From positions 3,782,001 to 3,846,000 of the forward strand of contig NZ_LR134290.1 of the NCBI RefSeq assembly GCF_900636545.1: a DNA stretch of 64,000 nucleotides. The letters are read 5' to 3'. Positions 56,595-64,000 of this stretch are shown here, piece after piece (within the stretch, counting starts at the first letter, position 1; each line of letters begins with the position of its first letter). The position numbers and the translations under genes are program-made. Under the pieces are notes generated by a model. That model saw only the letters and a list, made by a program, of their open reading frames with translations. It was not told the DNA's origin and made no database searches. The stretch is from Pseudomonas mendocina. Lineage in GTDB: Bacteria > Pseudomonadota > Gammaproteobacteria > Pseudomonadales > Pseudomonadaceae.

Positions 56595-56912
56595 TCAGAA
56601 TTGCAGATCGGACAGCCGCCAGACATCGAAGGCGGGCGTTTCGTATGGATGGCTCTTCTTCAGTGCCTTGACGGCATCGTGGATCATCTCGTCAGCCACG
56701 ACCATTTCCACTTTCCACTCGGCAACCTGCTCGACGCTGCCAACCTGCCCGATGAACGGCTGGCTACCGTCCAAGGCGCGGAACTGACCTTGGCCCAGCA
56801 CCTGCCAGCAACAACTGTCGTAAAGACCGATGCGCCCGCCGCCGGCCGCAAACACAGCCTTTTTAACCGGTTCCAGATGGGCTTCCGGCACGTAGAAACA
56901 CAGTTTGTACAT
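56595..56912 (-). CDS. Stand-alone Nif3-like (YqfO-type) domain protein
   Basis: A 105-aa protein matching the insertion (PII-like) domain of Nif3/YqfO proteins: MYKLCFYVPEAHLEPVKKAV, FAAGGGRIGLYDSCCW, and ALKKSHPYETPAFDVW. It lacks the metal-binding Nif3 core, so acts as a lone domain. GGAGAA precedes the ATG at 56912; the upstream open frame is not family-like. Confidence 0.88.
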   Translation of the reverse strand: MYKLCFYVPEAHLEPVKKAVFAAGGGRIGLYDSCCWQVLGQGQFRALDGSQPFIGQVGSVEQVAEWKVEMVVADEMIHDAVKALKKSHPYETPAFDVWRLSDLQF

Positions 56913-57070
56913 CAAGTTCTCCGCAAATGGGGCAACCGAACAACAGACAATCCATGACGCCAATATGATGTCACTTCGCCATGTATTTGTCTTGAGATCG
57001 CCCGCACAAATCCATACGTGACATTCAGAATCATCCGTTGCTTTCGACTCAGGCCAGCAGCCTGACGTTC

Positions 57071-57340
57071 TCACCGGCCGCCGAAAAAGCGCCGCCATTT
57101 GTCGGCCAGGCTGGGTGCCAAAGGGCTGTGGCTGCCATCGCAGTAAGGCAGGCTCGCCGAACGTGCGCAACGGCACAACAGCAGACGCTGCTCGCGCTCG
57201 GGGTGCAGGATCAGGGATTGGGCGCAGCCGGGTGGGCAGTTAGGCATCTCGGACGAATGCCCGCAGCGGCACAGCCGATGTGTCTCACCGGGGCTGACCA
57301 GGCGGACTTCGGGGAGGAGCTGCTGAGAGTTATCGGCCAT
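57071..57340 (-). CDS. CDGSH-type iron-sulfur protein
   Basis: An 89-aa protein. The second motif CRCARSASLPYCDGSH is an exact CDGSH [2Fe-2S] site (Cys, Cys, Cys, His); the first, CRCGHSSEMPNCPPG, has the cysteines but lacks DGSH and is degenerate. No membrane anchor, so it is a soluble MitoNEET-related protein. Confidence 0.85.
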   Translation of the reverse strand: MADNSQQLLPEVRLVSPGETHRLCRCGHSSEMPNCPPGCAQSLILHPEREQRLLLCRCARSASLPYCDGSHSPLAPSLADKWRRFFGGR

Positions 57341-57347
57341 GGCAGCG

Positions 57348-57407
57348 TAGCCCGGATGGAATCCGGGGAGTTTGCCAGGGATTATTCCCGGATTGCATCC
57401 GGGCTAC
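57348..57407. repeat. REP-like inverted repeat GTAGCCCGGATG
   Basis: GTAGCCCGGATG at 57348-57359 and CATCCGGGCTAC at 57396-57407 form an inverted pair with inner ATCCGGG/CCCGGAT repeats. The same core is at 11721-11743. Confidence 0.75.
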
Positions 57408-57415
57408 GGACGGCT

Positions 57416-57577
57416 CCCTCTCCCATTTATGGGAGAGGGCTGGGGAGAGGGTTTGGTGTTGGCTAGAACACCATCTCCCGCCCCGACGCTAATACCTACA
57501 AGCTCAAGCTGGATCGGAGCGCGGCCGCTTGCCCTCTCCCGCCCTTCGGGCACCCTCTCCCGCGAGCGGGAGAGGGT
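57416..57577. repeat. Composite REP-like repeat, second copy
   Basis: 57416-57451 is a 36-base exact inverse copy of 22882-22917; 57552-57577 (ACCCTCTCCCG-cgag-CGGGAGAGGGT) resembles 22812-22837. Fills most of the 264-base gap between the CDGSH and purL genes, which has no gene. Confidence 0.85.
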
Positions 57578-57604
57578 CATCAGAAGGCCGCTACGCGACC
57601 GCTT

Positions 57605-60600
57605 TTAGTCCACCCAGACGCGGGCGTTGCGGAACATGCGCATCCAGCCACCGTCTTCCTGCCACTCATCCGGACGCCAGGAGTTCTGCACCGCGCGGAA
57701 CACACGCTCCGGGTGCGGCATCATGATGGTGACGCGGCCGTCGCGGCTGGTTAGACCGGTAATCCCGCGCGGCGAACCGTTGGGGTTGGCCGGGTAGGCT
57801 TCGGTGACCTTGCCATGGTTGTCGACGAAGCGCAGGGCCACGGTGCCGGACAGATCGGCCTCCAGCAGCGCCTCCTCGCTTTCGAACTCGGCATGGCCCT
57901 CACCGTGGGCGATGGCGATCGGCATACGCGAACCGGCCATCCCCTGCAGGAAGATCGACGCCGACTCCTGGATCTGCACCATGGCCACGCGCGCCTCGAA
58001 CTGCTCGGAGCGGTTGCGCACGAAGTGCGGCCAGAACTCGGTCCCCGGAATCAGCTCGTGCAGGTTGCTCATCATCTGGCAGCCGTTGCACACGCCGAGG
58101 GCGAAGCTGTCCTTGCGCTCGAAGAACCCCTGGAAGGAATCGCGAGCGCGGGCGTTGAACAGCACCGATTTGGCCCAACCTTCACCGGCGCCGAGTACGT
58201 CACCGTAGGAGAAGCCGCCGCAGGCCACCAGGCCCTTGAATTCTTCCAGGCTGACGCGGCCGGCGAGAATATCGCTCATATGCACGTCGATCGCCGAGAA
58301 ACCGGCGCGATCGAATGCCGCCGCCATTTCCACCTGGCCGTTGACGCCCTGCTCGCGCAGGATCGCCACTTGCGGACGCACGCCCTTCTTGATGTAGGGC
58401 GCAGCGATGTCGTGGTTGACGTCGAAACCCAGCTTGACCGACAGACCAGGGTTGTCTTCTTCCAGCAGCAGGTCGAATTCCTGGTCGGCCCCCTGGGCGT
58501 TGTCGCGCAGGCGCTGGATGCGGTAGCTGGTTTCGGCCCACTGACGCTGCAGCAGGCGACGCTCACCAGCGAATACCGGCTCACCGTTGAAGCTGATGCT
58601 GACCTCGCCGTTGTTAACGGCCTGACCGATCACCGCAACGCAGTCGTCCAGACCGGCGGCGCTGAACTGCGCCAGCACTTCCGGCGTGGCGTCCTGGCGA
58701 ACCTGGATCACCGCGCCCAACTCTTCGTTGAACAGCACGGCCGGCAGCTCGGAGCTGTCATCAGCCAGCGCATCGAGGTTCAGTGACAGGCCGCAGTGAC
58801 CGGCGAAGGCCATTTCCAGCACGGTGGTCAGCAGGCCGCCGTCGGAACGGTCGTGGTAAGCCAGCAGGTGGCCATCGGCGTTGAGGCCCTGAATCACGGC
58901 GAAGAAGGCCTTGAGGTCTTCGGGGTCGTCGAGGTCCGGCACCTGCTGGCCGATCTGCGCGTAAACCTGCGCCAGGATAGAGGCGCCCATGCGGTTCTGA
59001 CCGCGACCAAGGTCGATCAGGATCAGGTCGGTCTCGCCCTTGTCCATCCGCAGCTGCGGAGTCAGGGTCTGGCGGATGTCCTGCACCGGAGCGAAGCCGG
59101 AGATCACCAACGACAGCGGCGCAGTCACGCTCTTGTCGACGCCCTCGTCCTGCCAGCGGGTCTTCATGGACATGGAGTCCTTGCCCACCGGAATGGTGAT
59201 GCCGAGCTGCGGGCACAGCTCCATGCCCACGGCCTTGACGGTGTCGTACAGGCGGGCATCTTCGCCCGGGTGACCGGCGGCAGCCATCCAGTTGGCCGAC
59301 AGCTTGATGTCGGACAGCTTGCCGATGCGCGCCGCGGCCAGGTTGGTAATGGTTTCACCCACGGCCATACGACCGGATGCCGGCGCGTCGAGCAGCGCCA
59401 GCGGCGTACGCTCACCCATGGCCATGGCTTCGCCGGTATAGACGTCGAAGCTGGTGGCGGTGACGGCGCAATCGGCCACCGGTACCTGCCAGGGGCCGAC
59501 CATCTGGTCGCGAGCCACCAGGCCGGTGATGGTGCGATCGCCGATGGTGATCAGGAAGCTCTTGCTGGCCACGGCCGGATGACGCAGCACACGGCCCAGC
59601 GCTTCTTCGATATCGACGCTGGCGGCATTGAAGTCATCGCCCTGTTCCGCTTCGCGGCTGACGCTGCGGTGCATGCGCGGCGGCTTGCCCAGCAGCACTT
59701 CCAGCGGCATGTCCACCGGGGTATTGCTGAAGTGACTGTCGGTGACCGTCAGGTGCGGCTCGGCGGTGGCCTCGCCAACCACGGCGAAGGGGCAACGCTC
59801 GCGTTCGCAGATGGCCTGGAAGCGCTCGAAGTCTGCCGCATCAACGCTCAGCACGTAGCGTTCCTGCGACTCGTTGCACCAGATTTCGTGCGGGGCCATG
59901 CCCGGCTCGTCGTTGGGCACGTTACGCAGTTCGAAACGGCCACCGCGACCACCATCATTGATCAACTCCGGCAGGGCGTTGGAGATACCGCCAGCGCCGA
60001 CGTCGTGGATGAATTTGATCGGGTTGGCTTCGCCCAACTGCCAGCAGCGGTCGATGACCTCCTGGCAGCGGCGCTCCATTTCCGGGTTCTCGCGCTGCAC
60101 CGAGGCGAAGTCCAGGTCGGCCGAGCTGGCACCGGTGGCCATCGAGGAAGCGGCGCCGCCACCCAGACCGATGAGCATGGCCGGGCCGCCGAGCACGATC
60201 AGCTTGGCGCCGACCGAGATCTCGCCCTTCTGTACGTGGTTTTCGCGGATGTTGCCGAGGCCACCGGCGAGCATGATCGGCTTGTGGTAGCCGCGCACTT
60301 CTTCACCGCGCGGGCTGCTGACAGCCTGTTCGAAGGTACGGAAGTAACCATTGAGCGCCGGGCGACCGAACTCGTTGTTGAACGCGGCGCCGCCCAGCGG
60401 GCCTTCGATCATGATGTCCAGCGCGCTGACGATGCGCTCAGGCTTGCCGTAGGGCTTTTCCCAAGGCTGGAGGAAATCGGGGATGTTCAGGTTGGAAACC
60501 GAGAAGCCGGTCAGACCGGCCTTGGGCTTGGCACCACGACCGGTGGCGCCTTCGTCACGAATCTCGCCGCCGGAGCCGGTGGAGGCACCAGGGAACGGGG

Positions 60601-61501
60601 CGATGGCGGTCGGGTGGTTGTGCGTTTCCACCTTCATCAGGATGTGCACCGGCTCCTGTACCGCGCCGTACTGGCGGGTTTCGGGATTGGGGAAGAAACG
60701 CCCGGCGGTGTGCCCAACGATGACCGAGGCGTTGTCCTTGTAGGCGGACAACACGCCTTCGCTGTGCATCTGGTAGGTGTTCTTGATCATGCCGAACAGC
60801 GACTTGTCCTGGCTCTCGCCATCGATGTCCCAACTGGCATTGAAGATCTTGTGGCGGCAGTGCTCGGAGTTGGCCTGGGCGAACATCATCAGTTCGATGT
60901 CGTGCGGATTGCGCCCCAGGTCATTGAAGCTCTTCACCAGGTAGTCTATTTCGTCCTCGGCCAGGGCTAGGCCCAGATCCTGGTTGGCCTGCTCCAGCGC
61001 AGCGCGACCGCCACCGAGCACGTCCACGGCGGTCAGCGGCTTGGGCTCGGCGTGGCTGAACAGCGCGGCGGCGTCCTCCAGCGCATTCAGAACAAGCTGA
61101 GTCATGCGGTCATGCAGCAGGGCGGCGACGGCGGCGCTGTCGGCCTCGTTCAACTCGCCGCTGATGTAATAGGCAATGCCGCGCTCCAGGCGCTGGACCT
61201 TGGCCAGGCCGCAGTTGCGAGCAATGTCGCTGGCCTTGCTCGACCAGGGCGAAATGGTGCCGAAACGCGGGATGGTCAGGAACAGCTTGCCGCTGGGCTC
61301 CTGCACCGGCACGCTCGGGCCGTACTTGAGCAGCCGCGCCAGCACTTGTTCTTCATCGGCGTTGAGCACGCCCGTCACGTCGGCGAAATGCGCGAACTCG
61401 GCGTACAGCCCGGTCACGGCCGGCACCTTGCTGGTCAGTTGCTCAAGCAATTTGCCATGGCGGAAAGCGGAAAGGGCGGGAGCGCCGCGCAGGATCAACA
61501 T
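57605..61501 (-). CDS. purL: Phosphoribosylformylglycinamidine synthase (FGAM synthase)
   Basis: A 1298-aa large PurL. N-terminal PurS-like domain, then two AIRS-type domains ([53 protein letters not shown]-like [13 protein letters not shown]), and a C-terminal class I glutamine amidotransferase with [14 protein letters not shown] (Cys nucleophile) and [10 protein letters not shown] (His). It converts FGAR to FGAM with glutamine and ATP. Single large polypeptide as in gamma-proteobacteria. Divergent from mltF. Confidence 0.98.
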   Translation of the reverse strand: MLILRGAPALSAFRHGKLLEQLTSKVPAVTGLYAEFAHFADVTGVLNADEEQVLARLLKYGPSVPVQEPSGKLFLTIPRFGTISPWSSKASDIARNCGLAKVQRLERGIAYYISGELNEADSAAVAALLHDRMTQLVLNALEDAAALFSHAEPKPLTAVDVLGGGRAALEQANQDLGLALAEDEIDYLVKSFNDLGRNPHDIELMMFAQANSEHCRHKIFNASWDIDGESQDKSLFGMIKNTYQMHSEGVLSAYKDNASVIVGHTAGRFFPNPETRQYGAVQEPVHILMKVETHNHPTAIAPFPGASTGSGGEIRDEGATGRGAKPKAGLTGFSVSNLNIPDFLQPWEKPYGKPERIVSALDIMIEGPLGGAAFNNEFGRPALNGYFRTFEQAVSSPRGEEVRGYHKPIMLAGGLGNIRENHVQKGEISVGAKLIVLGGPAMLIGLGGGAASSMATGASSADLDFASVQRENPEMERRCQEVIDRCWQLGEANPIKFIHDVGAGGISNALPELINDGGRGGRFELRNVPNDEPGMAPHEIWCNESQERYVLSVDAADFERFQAICERERCPFAVVGEATAEPHLTVTDSHFSNTPVDMPLEVLLGKPPRMHRSVSREAEQGDDFNAASVDIEEALGRVLRHPAVASKSFLITIGDRTITGLVARDQMVGPWQVPVADCAVTATSFDVYTGEAMAMGERTPLALLDAPASGRMAVGETITNLAAARIGKLSDIKLSANWMAAAGHPGEDARLYDTVKAVGMELCPQLGITIPVGKDSMSMKTRWQDEGVDKSVTAPLSLVISGFAPVQDIRQTLTPQLRMDKGETDLILIDLGRGQNRMGASILAQVYAQIGQQVPDLDDPEDLKAFFAVIQGLNADGHLLAYHDRSDGGLLTTVLEMAFAGHCGLSLNLDALADDSSELPAVLFNEELGAVIQVRQDATPEVLAQFSAAGLDDCVAVIGQAVNNGEVSISFNGEPVFAGERRLLQRQWAETSYRIQRLRDNAQGADQEFDLLLEEDNPGLSVKLGFDVNHDIAAPYIKKGVRPQVAILREQGVNGQVEMAAAFDRAGFSAIDVHMSDILAGRVSLEEFKGLVACGGFSYGDVLGAGEGWAKSVLFNARARDSFQGFFERKDSFALGVCNGCQMMSNLHELIPGTEFWPHFVRNRSEQFEARVAMVQIQESASIFLQGMAGSRMPIAIAHGEGHAEFESEEALLEADLSGTVALRFVDNHGKVTEAYPANPNGSPRGITGLTSRDGRVTIMMPHPERVFRAVQNSWRPDEWQEDGGWMRMFRNARVWVD

Positions 61502-61543
61502 CGTCGGAACAGCCTCTGGGAAGGGGTGTGCTGGAGGCCGGGC

Positions 61544-61549
61544 ATTCTA
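61544..61549 (-). promoter_or_regulatory. purL: Possible -10 box of purL
   Basis: TAGAAT on the minus strand about 43 bases before the purL ATG; no good -35 at 16-18 bases, so tentative. No PurR box recognised. Confidence 0.3.
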
Positions 61550-61591
61550 TCCTAAAGTGGCGGTCTGCGGCACCTGTAGCCGGGTGCTTAA

Positions 61592-63133
<1,542 letters not shown>

Positions 63134-63137
63134 ATGC

Positions 63138-63605
63138 CTACAGCAAGCTCTGATTACCTGCCGCGCAGCGGCTGATGGCCTGGCGCTCCGCCGGCAGCCC
63201 TTTCAAACGCGTGGCGCACTGCGCCTGACTCGGGACCCGCTCGACCTGCAGGTTGGCATGCGCATCGATACTGATCAGATACGCATGGTTGTAGCGCGCT
63301 CGATCGTTCCAGTCGCTGAACCGTTGGGTGGCGAGTACGCAGCGGTAATCCAGATGACCGGTAAAGCCCTGTAAGCGATCACGCATGAAGATATGGTGGT
63401 AACGCTGCCAGTCGCGGTCACGCTGGCCGACGCGCACCGCCTCCTGGCAAGCCTCCAGCGTGGTGATCTGTGGCTCGTGCAGGAAAATACTCTGCGCCAG
63501 GTTCGAGCCGCCTAACTGCACACTGGCCACCAGATACACCTCAGGCTGCGCAGCCACAACCGGCGCAGCCAGCAGTGCCAGCACGCTCAACATCCCTTTG
63601 TTCAT
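63138..63605 (-). CDS. Exported protein of unknown function
   Basis: A 155-aa protein with a signal peptide (MLSVLALLAAPVVAAQ) and four cysteines in the mature region (LEACQEA, DYRCVLA, AQCATR, SRCAAG), probably two disulfides. No recognised domain. It lies between convergent mltF and the tadA fragment on the minus strand. Confidence 0.75.
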   Translation of the reverse strand: MNKGMLSVLALLAAPVVAAQPEVYLVASVQLGGSNLAQSIFLHEPQITTLEACQEAVRVGQRDRDWQRYHHIFMRDRLQGFTGHLDYRCVLATQRFSDWNDRARYNHAYLISIDAHANLQVERVPSQAQCATRLKGLPAERQAISRCAAGNQSLL

Positions 63606-63626
63606 AATCGCTCCCGGTAAAGAGGC

Positions 63627-64000
63627 TCAGCCGCGCCGGGCCTTGAAAAAGTCTTTCAGCAGTGCCCCGCTCTCCTCTGCCAGCAAGCCACCTTCCACCA
63701 GTACGCGATGGTTGAGAAAGGCTTGATCGAAGAACTGCCCCTGACTGATCGCCACGCCCGCACGCGGCTCGCTGGCAGCGAACACCACACGAGCGATGCG
63801 CGCATGCACGATCAAGCCAGCGCACATGCTGCAGGGTTCCAGGGTGACGTATAGCGTGCTACCGGGCAGTCGATAGTTCTGCACACTTTGCGCCGCAGCG
63901 CGAATCGCCACCATCTCGGCATGGGCGCTGGGGTCATGACGCAGGATCGGACAGTTGAAGCCCTGGCCCACCACCTCACCGTCCTGCACCAGCACGGCAC
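63627..64000 (-). CDS. tadA: tRNA-specific adenosine deaminase TadA (partial)
   Basis: The N-terminus is outside the window. Visible are the zinc ligands HAEM (DPSAHAEMVAIRAAAQ) and PCSMCAG, forming the CDA-fold deaminase that makes inosine 34 in tRNA-Arg. The C-terminal HRVLVEGGLLAEESGALLKD is typical. The gene is complete at its 3' end and continues past position 64000. Confidence 0.95.
   Translation of the reverse strand, partial: AVLVQDGEVVGQGFNCPILRHDPSAHAEMVAIRAAAQSVQNYRLPGSTLYVTLEPCSMCAGLIVHARIARVVFAASEPRAGVAISQGQFFDQAFLNHRVLVEGGLLAEESGALLKDFFKARRG

Noticed and set aside
57416..57577. CRISPR array at the composite repeats
   Set aside because: Only one or two palindromic units, no regular spacers and no cas genes; REP-like repeats fit better.
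58796..60970. 724-aa plus-strand ORF antisense to purL
   Set aside because: A shadow of the conserved purL frame; composition is typical of antisense translation and no family features are seen.

Overview
This window is a high-GC chromosomal segment from a Pseudomonas species. The gene families and, from memory and unchecked, the gene order match the P. aeruginosa PAO1 region from about PA3684 to PA3767: tsaB, adk, ppc, lysS-prfB, recJ-yaeQ, thrC-hom-dsbC-xerD, rplS-trmD-rimM-rpsP-ffh, purT, purL-mltF-tadA. Differences in accessory content, REP-like elements and lineage genes point to a non-aeruginosa species. Most genes lie on the minus strand. I see no rRNA, tRNA, CRISPR array, prophage or complete insertion sequence.

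Layout: 1-7 kb holds an extensin-like fragment, a DUF72 gene, a coupled tsaB / 38-aa ORF / 114-aa ORF group, a secreted HAD phosphatase, adk and ppc. 7-9 kb holds a DUF4398 lipoprotein and OmpA-type lipoprotein pair. A roughly 700-bp imperfect palindrome fills 9009-9702. 9.7-14.4 kb is a minus-strand run of envelope and unknown genes (small membrane protein, lipoprotein hydrolase, AIM24 family, QEGLA family, lipoprotein, TetR regulator). 14.5-17.2 kb is lysS-prfB, with the programmed +1 frameshift intact in prfB. 17.3-24.7 kb carries a GMC oxidoreductase, a TerB/DUF533 protein, a DHDPS-family paralogue, recJ, yaeQ and a diguanylate cyclase.

The most unusual region is 24787-38661: nine consecutive minus-strand genes. 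Read 5' to 3' they encode a DUF2170 protein with a putative ribbon-helix-helix N-terminus, a PspA/ESCRT-III-like protein, a YqiJ/NfeD-like membrane protein, a flotillin (YqiK-like), an 80-aa TerB-like protein, a 1746-aa AAA+ ATPase, a rhomboid protease, a single-HKD PLD nuclease and an SF1 helicase with a nuclease-like C-terminus. The last four are joined by overlapping or nearly abutting ends. The set combines membrane-stress, proteolysis and nucleic-acid-processing parts, and paired ACATGTAA sites lie upstream of its first gene. It is the best candidate here for an undescribed system.

From 39 kb on the content is mostly core: threonine synthesis (thrC, hom), periplasmic disulfide isomerase dsbC, peroxide resistance (ohr), xerD, the ribosomal/tRNA-modification operon rpsP-rimM-trmD-rplS, ffh, a cytochrome c assembly protein, a CorC/CNNM transporter, purT, two Nudix hydrolases, an L,D-transpeptidase-fold protein, purL, mltF and the 3' part of tadA, which runs off the window.
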